From IMG/VR virus record IMGVR_UViG_3300045922_000426, positions 1-21,795 of that record: 21,795 nt of DNA. The stretch is one strand, 5' to 3'. This stretch comes from a virus. Each line of letters opens with the position of its first letter. The stretch's first letter is position 1. A model generated the notes under the pieces. The model was not told where the DNA came from. It searched no databases and saw only the letters and a program-made list of their open reading frames with translations. The position numbers and the translations under genes are program-made. This document shows, in pieces, positions 1 to 6,283 of the stretch.

Positions 1-2
1 CG

Positions 3-350
3 ACGGCCGCCTCGACGAACATCCAGGGCCTGCACCGCGGCGCCACAACGGCGCAGAACAGCACGCGCTCCGGGATTGCCGCGCCCGCGACCTTTGTCGC
101 GACCGTCATCTCCGACCTCGCCGCACCGAACGTGCAGCTGCGGGTGAACGGCACGCCCTCGACAGCCAATACGGGGGCCACAGGCGGCGGCACCTACGGC
201 AATCAGACCATGTTCATCGGCTCGCGGAACAACACCACGACCTATTTCACCGGGCGCATCTATGCTCTGGTCGGCCGGGCCGGGACGACCTCTGCCGAGG
301 ACATCGTCGGGATCGAGACCTACCTCAACGAACGCTGCGGAGCCTGGTGA
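3..350 (+). CDS. C-terminal part of tail-fibre-like / lectin-fold structural protein (5' end outside window)
   Basis: An open frame runs from the window edge (frame beginning at base 3) to a TGA at 348-350, so this is the last 115 residues of a longer gene. The visible part is rich in Thr, Gly, Asn and Ala, with short beta-type stretches such as QLRVNG and TMFIGSRNN, and a closing helix EDIVGIETYLNERCG. This is the pattern of a laminin-G/concanavalin-like jelly-roll domain found at the C-termini of phage fibre and receptor-binding proteins. The family call is from memory of such domains. A start at the internal GTG at 132 is unlikely, because the frame is open and protein-like upstream of it. 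The DNA is clearly richer in GC (first 60 bases about 72%) than the lysozyme gene that follows (about 53% over a comparable stretch), which hints at a separate origin. Confidence 0.6.
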   Translation, partial: TAASTNIQGLHRGATTAQNSTRSGIAAPATFVATVISDLAAPNVQLRVNGTPSTANTGATGGGTYGNQTMFIGSRNNTTTYFTGRIYALVGRAGTTSAEDIVGIETYLNERCGAW

Positions 351-400
351 TGAGAGCGTCTGACTGATCGAAATCACCGCTGAACTGGAGAGATGGTAAC

Positions 401-961
401 ATGAAAACGAGCAACAAAGGCAAGATCGCTCTGGCGATCAAGGAAGGTTTGGTACCCGCACCTTATCTAGACAGCAAGGGTATCTGGACTTTTGGCATTG
501 GCCATGCTGAGACGAGCAATATCCCACCCAATCCGCGCAGTATGCCGAAGGGTATGCCTGCCAACCTAGATGGCGCAATCCAGAAAGCGTTCCAGCTATT
601 CAACTCGACTCTGGAGCGGTACGAAAAAGATGTGAACGCCGCAGTCAAGGTTCCGCTGAAACAGCATGAGTTCGACGCTCTGGTGTCCTTCCACTACAAT
701 ACCGGTGCTATCGGGCGGGCAGCTATAACGCGGCATCTGAATGCAGGCGACCGTAGAGCAGCTGCAGCGGCTTTTATGAATTGGATAAAGCCGCCCGAAA
801 TCCGGAGGCGGCGCGAAGCTGAGCAGAGGCTGTTTCGTGACGGCGTCTATCCGGTAGGGGCAATCCCTGTTTACGAGGTAACCGCCGCAAATAAGCCGGG
901 GCGCGTAATCCGTCGCATCACTGAAGAGGAGGCACTCTCCATGCTTTCCGCTGCAAAATAG
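401..961 (+). CDS. Endolysin, T4-type lysozyme (GH24 muramidase)
   Basis: This 186-residue protein should cleave the beta-1,4 bond between N-acetylmuramic acid and N-acetylglucosamine in peptidoglycan at the end of infection. The T4 lysozyme triad spacing is present exactly: Glu15, then Asp24 nine residues on and Thr30 six further, in the context KEG...YLDSKGIWTFGIGH. The later FDALVSFHYNTG segment matches the conserved hydrophobic helix of the family. The length is typical (T4 lysozyme is 164 residues), with a short C-terminal extension. No signal peptide or signal anchor is apparent at the N-terminus, so release probably depends on a holin, which fits the next gene. The start has a GGAG Shine-Dalgarno about ten bases upstream. 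Confidence 0.93.
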   Translation: MKTSNKGKIALAIKEGLVPAPYLDSKGIWTFGIGHAETSNIPPNPRSMPKGMPANLDGAIQKAFQLFNSTLERYEKDVNAAVKVPLKQHEFDALVSFHYNTGAIGRAAITRHLNAGDRRAAAAAFMNWIKPPEIRRRREAEQRLFRDGVYPVGAIPVYEVTAANKPGRVIRRITEEEALSMLSAAK

Positions 962-1025
962 GCAGACTAATCCGCTCTGAAAACTCTAGCAGCCTTGACG
1001 GCAGCCTTCAAAAGGAGGATATGAC

Positions 1026-1265
1026 ATGAAACTGGTTCCCGACGCCCGCCGTGCATGGCGGTGGTTTTCGGTGCAGGCCATGACTCTGGCAATCGCTATT
1101 CAAGGAGCGTGGGCGATGCTGACACCTCAACAGGTAGACTGGCTCCCTGAATGGGTTCCCCATGCTGTCACGACCGCCATTCTAATTTTGGGCATCATCG
1201 GTCGCCTGATCGATCAGGGTGATACTGGTGATGGTGATGGTGATGGCGGTTCATCCGAATTGTAG
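1026..1265 (+). CDS. Holin-like protein with two transmembrane helices
   Basis: This 79-residue protein has a basic N-terminus followed by two hydrophobic segments (about residues 14-32 and 46-62) and a short acidic Gly-Asp tail. Small size, two helices and position directly after the lysozyme support a pinholin or holin role, forming membrane lesions that let the endolysin out or depolarise the membrane. The opening KLVPDARRAWRWFSVQAM resembles a family of small phage membrane proteins seen next to endolysins (DUF7940-like, from memory). The start has a strong AGGAGG site. The C-terminal GDGDGDG is encoded by tandem GGTGAT hexamers. The stop codon sits in the Shine-Dalgarno region of the following gene, so translation is probably coupled. 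Confidence 0.75.
   Translation: MKLVPDARRAWRWFSVQAMTLAIAIQGAWAMLTPQQVDWLPEWVPHAVTTAILILGIIGRLIDQGDTGDGDGDGGSSEL
1218..1244. repeat. Short tandem hexamer (GGTGAT) in the holin-like gene
   Basis: Four copies of GGTGAT, the first separated from the other three by a three-base spacer, encode alternating Gly and Asp at the C-terminus of the holin-like protein. It belongs to a set of similar short-period repeats at gene ends in this window. Confidence 0.85.
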
Positions 1266-1277
1266 GAGGCACAAAAC

Positions 1278-1982
1278 ATGGCGAACACTGCGAACTTGGG
1301 GATGGAATTCCTCGAGCAGAACCAGTCGCAAAAGCATGTGACTGTGAATGATGCTCTGATCGAGCTGGACGCCGTTGTCCAGCTTTCGGTCATCAATCGC
1401 ACTACTTCCACTCCTCCAGCCAACCCGGCCAATGGTGACCGATACTTGATTGGGGCATCTCCCACAGGAGCGTGGACGGGCTCTGCAGGAAAGATCACGA
1501 TGTATCAGGACAATGCCTGGCACATCTACACGCCGAAGAAGGGCTGGATTTGCTATGTCGAAGCTGAAAAGCTCTACCTGAGATATGATACCAGCTGGGC
1601 CATCAGCTCGGCGCGGAGTGACTCTCCGAACGGCGCCTTTACTGCTCTGAGGACGGTGGAGGAGCTGTTGACGGGGCTGACAGGTGCGACAAAAGTCTCG
1701 ACGGTAGCATTTCCTAATCAGTGTATCATTCTGGGTGTATCTACCCGAGTCATCACAGCGATCACGGGGGCAACCTCGTTCGATTGCGGAGATGGTGTCA
1801 CAGCCAACAGGTTCGGCGGAAACCTCGGAGTTTCTGCCGGATCCACGAACCAGGGGCTCATCGGTCCTGCAGGCAACTACGCCCCAACGACCGTCACCCT
1901 CACAGCAAACGGCGGCAACTTCACCGGAGGATCTGTGCGCATCGCTCTGCATTACATCGAGACCTCCGCTCCTGCAGCATAG
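1278..1982 (+). CDS. DUF2793-domain protein, probable tail/receptor-associated protein
   Basis: This protein has 234 residues. The first 110 or so match the DUF2793 pattern: an opening LGMEFLEQNQSQKHVTVNDA, then PANPANGDRYLIG, then W-rich beta segments (GAWTGSAGKITMYQDNAWHIYTP and a following GW). DUF2793 proteins are common in alphaproteobacterial phages and gene-transfer agents, usually near tail or receptor genes; the biochemical role is not firmly known. The C-terminal half has Gly/Thr-rich beta stretches (STRVITAITGATSFDCGDG) as in fibre-tip domains, ending in a helix-poor tail. It lies between the holin-like and XhlA-like genes, an odd place for a virion protein unless it is a spike expressed late with the lysis genes. 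The start follows a good AGGAGG site. Confidence 0.8.
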   Translation: MANTANLGMEFLEQNQSQKHVTVNDALIELDAVVQLSVINRTTSTPPANPANGDRYLIGASPTGAWTGSAGKITMYQDNAWHIYTPKKGWICYVEAEKLYLRYDTSWAISSARSDSPNGAFTALRTVEELLTGLTGATKVSTVAFPNQCIILGVSTRVITAITGATSFDCGDGVTANRFGGNLGVSAGSTNQGLIGPAGNYAPTTVTLTANGGNFTGGSVRIALHYIETSAPAA

Positions 1983-1992
1983 TGAGGTAGCA

Positions 1993-2283
1993 ATGAGCGT
2001 CGAAAACGATCGCAGCAGCAGCAAAGGCAGCAACTTCCGCGCTAGCAGCGCTGCCCGCAGCAACAGCAACGACGTGCTTGCTGAGCGTATATCGCATTTG
2101 CAGACAGCAGTAACCAAGCAGGCCGAGAAGATTGAAAGTCTGCAGAAGGAAATCGAAGCCGTGGAAAAGGCCATGGCCGAGCGCGACAGGAAAAACCTAA
2201 TTTGGGGCATCAGCGTTCTGGGCGGGGCCGTTTCAACGCTAATCGGAGTTATCTGGAACTACAGAAACGTAATCTTCCGGTGA
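1993..2283 (+). CDS. Coiled-coil protein with C-terminal membrane anchor, XhlA-like lysis accessory
   Basis: This 96-residue protein has three parts. Residues 1-27 are Ser/Asn-rich and low complexity, encoded by AGC/CAGC runs. Residues 28-66 have heptad-like Leu, Ile and Lys/Glu spacing (ERISHLQTAV, EKIESLQKEIEAVEKAM), consistent with a coiled coil. Residues 69-88 are one transmembrane helix, followed by a short basic end. This order (coiled coil, then C-terminal helix) is that of the XhlA haemolysin/lysis proteins that accompany holins; the similarity is of architecture, not proven sequence. The ATG at 1993 has GAGGT upstream and begins just after the DUF2793 stop. A longer open frame starting at 1735 only shadows the DUF2793 gene and was not used. 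Confidence 0.65.
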   Translation: MSVENDRSSSKGSNFRASSAARSNSNDVLAERISHLQTAVTKQAEKIESLQKEIEAVEKAMAERDRKNLIWGISVLGGAVSTLIGVIWNYRNVIFR

Positions 2284-2295
2284 GGAAACAATAAG

Positions 2296-2742
2296 ATGAA
2301 GGTCCTGACATACATCCGCAATCTGCTTTTGGCAGTGACTGTAATCCTGGCGATCTGGATCGCAATACCTCCCAGGATGCTTATCGACCCCCAGGTCGTT
2401 GCCATTGAAAACTATGAAGTTACGGCATATGAATCTTTTCCGCTGTATCCAATTCTGCCCACAATACGCTTCAATCGTATCGAATCCATTCGCAGTATCC
2501 CAACTGAATCTGGAGGTGTATCAATTTTTTGCACACACCTAAAAGAGGTAATCAACTATCCGAGAGATCCACAAGAATTCAGCCGCTGGAATATCGAAGA
2601 CTGGGCAAAACCGTGCATGGAGGGCGATTACATCTGGCGGGGGGTATGGATTCCCTATCTGTTCGGACTGATTCCGTTGCGTCCAATTCTTCAAGAGTAC
2701 ATCTTATCCCAGGCGCGTGCGTCCTCTCACCCGCCGCTTTGA
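2296..2742 (+). CDS. Membrane-anchored protein of unknown function
   Basis: This 148-residue protein has an N-terminal hydrophobic helix (about residues 7-25, LRNLLLAVTVILAIWIAI-like) preceded by Lys and Arg, so the bulk of the protein is probably periplasmic or membrane-associated. The rest has predicted beta segments, two cysteines that could form a disulfide, and a second moderately hydrophobic stretch near IPYLFGLIPLRPIL close to the C-terminus. No family was recognised. The position at the end of the lysis cassette would suit a lysis regulator, spanin substitute or superinfection-exclusion protein, but nothing in the sequence selects among these. The start has GAGGAAAC upstream and lies 12 bases after the preceding stop. 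Confidence 0.6.
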   Translation: MKVLTYIRNLLLAVTVILAIWIAIPPRMLIDPQVVAIENYEVTAYESFPLYPILPTIRFNRIESIRSIPTESGGVSIFCTHLKEVINYPRDPQEFSRWNIEDWAKPCMEGDYIWRGVWIPYLFGLIPLRPILQEYILSQARASSHPPL

Positions 2743-2786
2743 CGGGCCGGCCGCAGAGTAGTAGTGTCAGGCACGCGCGGGGGCAT

Positions 2787-2824
2787 ATTTCCGGTGGCTG
2801 CCAGGCAGAGGCGAAACCGGAAAT
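2787..2824. terminator. Hairpin in the convergent junction (possible terminator)
   Basis: ATTTCCGGT (2787-2795) and ACCGGAAAT (2816-2824) form a perfect nine-pair stem around a 20-base loop. It lies after the + strand lysis genes and downstream of the - strand block, where transcription must stop from both sides. There is no U-tract, so a factor-dependent or roadblock role is as likely as intrinsic termination. Confidence 0.45.
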
Positions 2825-2855
2825 TGTGCTGGGTGGTGGTTGCGCACCCGGCGCA

Positions 2856-2893
2856 GGGCCGGAACGTGTTGGTGCCTCCTCACGTTCCGGCCC
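2856..2893. terminator. Strong GC-rich hairpin, probable bidirectional terminator
   Basis: GGGCCGGAACGTG (2856-2868) pairs perfectly with its complement at 2881-2893: a 13-pair stem with a 12-base loop. It begins five bases beyond the stop codon of the last - strand gene (2898) and sits between convergent transcription units. It lacks a classical U-tract on either side, so termination strength is inferred only from the stem and its location. Confidence 0.6.
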
Positions 2894-2897
2894 ACCA

Positions 2898-3335
2898 TCA
2901 ATCCGGCTCAGGCTTGGGCCCCCAGGTATCGTATAGGTAATCAATGGTTGGTTTGAGTTCTTCGAGCAGCTGCTCAAAATCGGTGTTTAGGGGGTGTCTG
3001 TCGTCGATTAGAGTGCCATATTGCTGTGCATCCATGATGATGTTCAGACAGGCGCAGGCATGTGCTAAGTGGTGTACCCGGCTATCACTTGCGATCTCAG
3101 CCCCCTCTTTCCAGTCGGCAATGTGGCGGAGAGCCGCGTTGATGTAGACCGAAGCCGATACAGGGTCTTCCCGCCAATTGAAATGCCCGTATTTTAGAGC
3201 TCCGTGGAGGTGTGCCAGTGCCGTTTTGTACAGGGCTGTGAATGGTACGTACCACAGAGGGGGTTTCCTGATTCCAAAGGCCGTCTTCGGATTGCCGTCT
3301 GGATAGCGGCTTGTGGGCTTGACTTTCTGTCGCAT
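2898..3335 (-). CDS. DUF5664 / dATP-dGTP diphosphohydrolase-like protein
   Basis: This 145-residue protein shows the core pattern of the DUF5664 (dATP/dGTP diphosphohydrolase, N-terminal) family: KYGHFNWRED around residues 48-57, YINAALRHIADWKEG at 64-78 and VHHLAHACACLNIIMDA at 87-103. These all-alpha proteins relate to MazG-like nucleotide pyrophosphohydrolases; the cyanophage S-2L member (MazZ) converts dATP/dGTP to monophosphates. The Glu/Asp and His residues expected for metal binding are present in these helices. The frame is open to 3485, but the ATG at 3335 is preferred: it lies 16 bases after the nrdJ stop with GAGGGATGGAAGA upstream, whereas an upstream start would overlap nrdJ by over 130 bases. 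It is last in the nrdJ block, supporting a role in dNTP pools. Confidence 0.8.
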   Translation of the reverse strand: MRQKVKPTSRYPDGNPKTAFGIRKPPLWYVPFTALYKTALAHLHGALKYGHFNWREDPVSASVYINAALRHIADWKEGAEIASDSRVHHLAHACACLNIIMDAQQYGTLIDDRHPLNTDFEQLLEELKPTIDYLYDTWGPKPEPD

Positions 3336-3351
3336 TTCTGTCTTCCATCCC

Positions 3352-5766
3352 TCAACCGCAGGTGGTATATCCACAGCTGTAGCACCTACGGCAACCTTCT
3401 TCCCGAAAGAAAGTCGGTGCATGGCAGGCAGGGCAGATTTCGCCCTTGACTTTGACTTCGGCTTTCGATTCAGTCGGGGACTCACCCACGTTTTTGATTG
3501 TCGAAATGGGTTTCTGCGCAGGCATCAGTCCAACACGGATGAAATGTTGCTCGATCACATCTCCGATTCGATGCACCAGCGATCCGTAAAACTTGCCATT
3601 GACCCAAGCCGAGTCGTGAGTGCTGTGAACCTGTTTCAACTCTGCCGGAATGAACGTGATATCGCCTCCGCGGCGCATACAGGCAGAGATCATGATTGTC
3701 AGTGCGGTGATCCATTCTTGATGGCGAGCATCTTTGGACTGGATGAAAATCTCGAATGGTTTCCCGTCAGTATCATGGTTGATGGTGACGTAGACAGAAG
3801 ACGACCAAGAAGGCCACTTGATTTTGTACGTCGTTCCGTCGAGAGCTTCTGCCCGAGCACGAATCTGCTCTCCCGCGGGCGCCTGCGATGGTTTTGACGG
3901 TTTCGACTCCTCGGAACTCTTGGAATCGGCGTTGGGGTCTGAAAGTACGGCATCCATGTTGGCGTTCGGCCTATACGTCGTGCATCCCTTGCAGCCCATC
4001 CGATAAGCCTTCATGTAGAGCTCTTGGAATTCTTCGAACGGGGTGTCTTCGGGGACGTTGATAGTTTTGGATACCGACGCGTCAATCCACTTCTGGCAGG
4101 CTGCCTGAATACGTAGGTGGTCATCGACGGACAGATCTTTCATCGTGACCATATAATCAGGCAGTTCAGAAACGGGCACCTCTCCATGGACGGCTTTATA
4201 CAGACGGTAGCCGTACGCCGGCACCATCCCGTATTCTTTCCACTGGCCGTCTGCTCCAAACACCCGACGATTGACTTCATGCAGGAAGGTGCATTCCAGC
4301 CCCGACGAGATATTGCCGAAGACTAGGGAAGTCGTGCCGGTGGGAGCGATAGTCAGTAGCACACCGTTACGCAGCCCCAGACTTTCGATTGTCCCTCTGA
4401 CTTCTTTGTCCAGCTTCTGCACGAACGGCGCATTTAGGATCTCGTCTTTGTCGTAGAGCGGGAAGACACCGCGTTCATGTGCCAGCAAAGCCGAAGTCCG
4501 ATAAGCAGTATTCGCCAAACACCGCATGATATTCTCTACCATACGGACTGACTTTGCCGAGCCGTAGCGGATACCCAGCTGAGCAAGGCAATCGGCAAGC
4601 CCCGAGATCCCAAGGCCCAAACGCCGTTTATTCTTTTCTTCCTTTTCCTGCGCCGGGAGCGGATAGTTCGTCACGTCGATAACGTTGTCGAGAAACCGGA
4701 TGCCGACGGAGACGACATCCTCTAGTAGGCTGAAGTCGAACTCGGCATATTCCGTGAAAGGATTGCGCACCATCCGTGCAAGGTTCACTGCGGCCAGGTT
4801 GCACGTACCATGCGGTGGTAATGGTTGCTCGCCGCAAGGATTCGTGCAACGGATCTCTTCGCAGTACTTCAGGTTGTTGAGATCGTTGACCCGATCGATG
4901 AAGATTACGCCCGGTTCGGAGAACTCATAGGTGTTCCGGGTGATCATATCCCAGAGCTCGCGGGCTTTCCACTTGGAATAGACGTACTGGCGGATGCCAG
5001 TGTTGTCGTCGAAGTCTAGGGAAGCCAGTTCTTCAGGCCGCTCGAAAGAAGGCTCTGTATAAAAGTACAGATACCAATCGTCATCAAGCTCGACCGCTTG
5101 AATAAAGGCATCAGACACCAACACCGAAACGTTAAACTGCTCCCAACGCCTGTTGAGATTACCCTGCTTTCCCCGAATGAAGTCAGGCAGATCAGGATGG
5201 GTATCGGAGATCGTCCCCATCATCGCGCCCCGTCTGTTACCTGCCGACTTGATCGTCTTGGACGTTGCATCCCACTGATCCATAAAGGGCAGAGGCCCCG
5301 ATGCAGCTGCTCCTTTGCCAGTACGATGCAGCCTTGCCCCCTTGGGGCGGAGAGTGGAGAAATCCGTTCCGATACCGCCTCCCTGCTGAAGGGTGAACAT
5401 CACGTTCCCGAGAGCCTCATGGATGCCCTCCATGGAGTCTTCTACGGAACCGTTGACGTAGCAGTTCATCAGGGTTACGCGCTTCGTTGTACCTGCACCG
5501 GCAAGAATTCTGCCTCCAGGCATCAGTAGACCTGCACACATCGCCCTGATGGCTTCAACTTTGTAGACTTCGTCCTCGCCGGTGTCATATTTGTAAATAC
5601 CGTCAACCACACGCACGAACATATCTTCAAACGTGTTTTCTCCCTCCCAAGCGTATTTGTCTTTCCAGACATCCTTGATCAGTGGGACGTCGAACGGATC
5701 GATCTTTTGATGCACTGGATCGATATCGAAGGTACGGGGTTCCAGCTTCTTACCTTTTGCAGACAT
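3352..5766 (-). CDS. nrdJ: Class II adenosylcobalamin-dependent ribonucleoside-diphosphate reductase
   Basis: The 804-residue enzyme reduces ribonucleotides to deoxyribonucleotides with a B12-derived thiyl radical, so it works with or without oxygen. Visible marks are Cys102 (LMNCYVNGS) and Cys322 as the likely active-site redox pair, the catalytic Asn309-x-Cys311-x-Glu313 in CTNPCGEQPLPP, and the finger motif APTGTTSLVFGNISSG. A TSCPD domain follows from about residue 640 (KIKWPSWSSSVYVT through MRRGGD). The C-terminus has a zinc/redox tail with six cysteines (CPACHAP...CRRCYSCGYTTCG). The fused TSCPD domain and Cys-rich tail match the long NrdJ form of proteobacteria and their phages. The host or medium must supply cobalamin. 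The start has GGGAG eight bases upstream and overlaps the preceding gene by 17 bases. Confidence 0.96.
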   Translation of the reverse strand: MSAKGKKLEPRTFDIDPVHQKIDPFDVPLIKDVWKDKYAWEGENTFEDMFVRVVDGIYKYDTGEDEVYKVEAIRAMCAGLLMPGGRILAGAGTTKRVTLMNCYVNGSVEDSMEGIHEALGNVMFTLQQGGGIGTDFSTLRPKGARLHRTGKGAAASGPLPFMDQWDATSKTIKSAGNRRGAMMGTISDTHPDLPDFIRGKQGNLNRRWEQFNVSVLVSDAFIQAVELDDDWYLYFYTEPSFERPEELASLDFDDNTGIRQYVYSKWKARELWDMITRNTYEFSEPGVIFIDRVNDLNNLKYCEEIRCTNPCGEQPLPPHGTCNLAAVNLARMVRNPFTEYAEFDFSLLEDVVSVGIRFLDNVIDVTNYPLPAQEKEEKNKRRLGLGISGLADCLAQLGIRYGSAKSVRMVENIMRCLANTAYRTSALLAHERGVFPLYDKDEILNAPFVQKLDKEVRGTIESLGLRNGVLLTIAPTGTTSLVFGNISSGLECTFLHEVNRRVFGADGQWKEYGMVPAYGYRLYKAVHGEVPVSELPDYMVTMKDLSVDDHLRIQAACQKWIDASVSKTINVPEDTPFEEFQELYMKAYRMGCKGCTTYRPNANMDAVLSDPNADSKSSEESKPSKPSQAPAGEQIRARAEALDGTTYKIKWPSWSSSVYVTINHDTDGKPFEIFIQSKDARHQEWITALTIMISACMRRGGDITFIPAELKQVHSTHDSAWVNGKFYGSLVHRIGDVIEQHFIRVGLMPAQKPISTIKNVGESPTESKAEVKVKGEICPACHAPTFFREEGCRRCYSCGYTTCG

Positions 5767-6115
5767 TATCCATCTCCCGCTGTTGCCGCTGCCGCTGCTG
5801 CCGTTGTTGCTGTTGCTGTTGCTGTTTCCGGCGCGAATTCAGATTTACCACCTGTGCGGAATTTCGTCTTTGGCTACTCTTGGAGCATTTGCCTTCGATG
5901 ATGGCGTCACGCAAAGAGCGCAGTCTCAGAGAGAGTTTGTGCGCGGGATTTGTAGAGAATGTCAGTCGTCGCAGAACCTTGAGAGCTTGCTCAACAGAAA
6001 CTGTCTTGCCTCGCCCGTTCCATCCACGAGAGAGCTTCCAGTAGGTAAGCGTCCGCTGTGCTAGAGGCGTGGGCTTTGTATTGGCCATCGCCGGAATTCT
6101 GAACGATGTTGTCAT
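5750..6115 (-). CDS. Basic protein of unknown function with C-terminal polyglutamine tract
   Basis: This 121-residue protein is first after promoter P1. It is strongly basic, with helical segments (VSVEQALKVLRRLTF, KLSLRLRSLRDAIIEG), and ends in a Gln/Arg tract (seven Gln, then QQR repeats) encoded by CAG/CAA codons. No family was recognised; the charge and helices could suit nucleic-acid binding, but this is a guess. The ATG at 6115 has AGGAGA ten bases upstream and fits the promoter; an internal Met at residue 10 (6088) is an alternative. The 3' end overlaps the nrdJ start by 17 bases, so the polyQ DNA forms the nrdJ leader and may affect coupling. Confidence 0.65.
   Translation of the reverse strand: MTTSFRIPAMANTKPTPLAQRTLTYWKLSRGWNGRGKTVSVEQALKVLRRLTFSTNPAHKLSLRLRSLRDAIIEGKCSKSSQRRNSAQVVNLNSRRKQQQQQQQRQQRQRQQREMDNVCKR
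5779..5826. repeat. Imperfect CTG/TTG trinucleotide tract
   Basis: A run of imperfect CTG, TTG and CCG triplets (CAG/CAA on the coding strand) encodes the Gln/Arg-rich end of the preceding basic protein and lies just upstream of the nrdJ start at 5766. Length variation by slippage is plausible. Confidence 0.8.
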
Positions 6116-6151
6116 GGGCTCTTGTCTCCTCTTTCTTTCCTCTACTCTTTT

Positions 6152-6188
6152 ATTATAGCCGATTTCTAGAAGAAATCAATAGTCAAAA
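6152..6188 (-). promoter_or_regulatory. Promoter P1 (sigma70-like) for the nrdJ block
   Basis: On the - strand TTGATT (6179-6174) and TATAAT (6157-6152) are separated by 16 bases, and the box TTTTGACTA (6188-6180) directly abuts the -35. The predicted start of transcription is near 6145, about 30 bases before the ATG at 6115. The abutting box is shared with P3 and P4. Confidence 0.75.
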
Positions 6189-6264
6189 TGATGGTTGGTG
6201 CCAAAATCTTTATTTGTAGACATATCAATGTCCGTAAACACTGGGCTACTACACGGCTTGCTCC

Positions 6265-6282
6265 CCCCGCTAAAGTGCGGGG
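6265..6282 (-). terminator. Short GC hairpin after the polymerase gene
   Basis: CCCCGC (6265-6270) and GCGGGG (6277-6282) form a six-pair stem with a six-base loop immediately after the TGA of the polymerase gene. No U-tract follows. It may limit read-through from the P2 block into the P1 region. Confidence 0.4.
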
Positions 6283-6283
6283 C

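Noticed and set aside
1735-1992. Upstream extension of the XhlA-like gene
   Set aside because: It overlaps the DUF2793 gene in another frame, and the ATG at 1993 has its own ribosome-binding site.
1251-2210. 319-residue open frame on the - strand
   Set aside because: It is antisense to the DUF2793 and coiled-coil genes, is Ser/Cys/Arg-rich without a recognisable fold, and has no sensible ribosome-binding site; a shadow frame.
2898-3335. Z-genome (2-aminoadenine) system
   Set aside because: The DUF5664 protein recalls MazZ, but there is no PurZ in the window, and the modification genes present point to 7-deazaguanine instead.
3336-3485. N-terminal extension of the DUF5664 protein
   Set aside because: It would overlap the conserved C-terminal end of nrdJ; the ATG at 3335 is well placed just after the nrdJ stop.
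6116-6283. tRNA or small RNA gene in the gap after the polymerase gene
   Set aside because: No cloverleaf could be drawn; the gap is explained by promoter P1 and a short hairpin.
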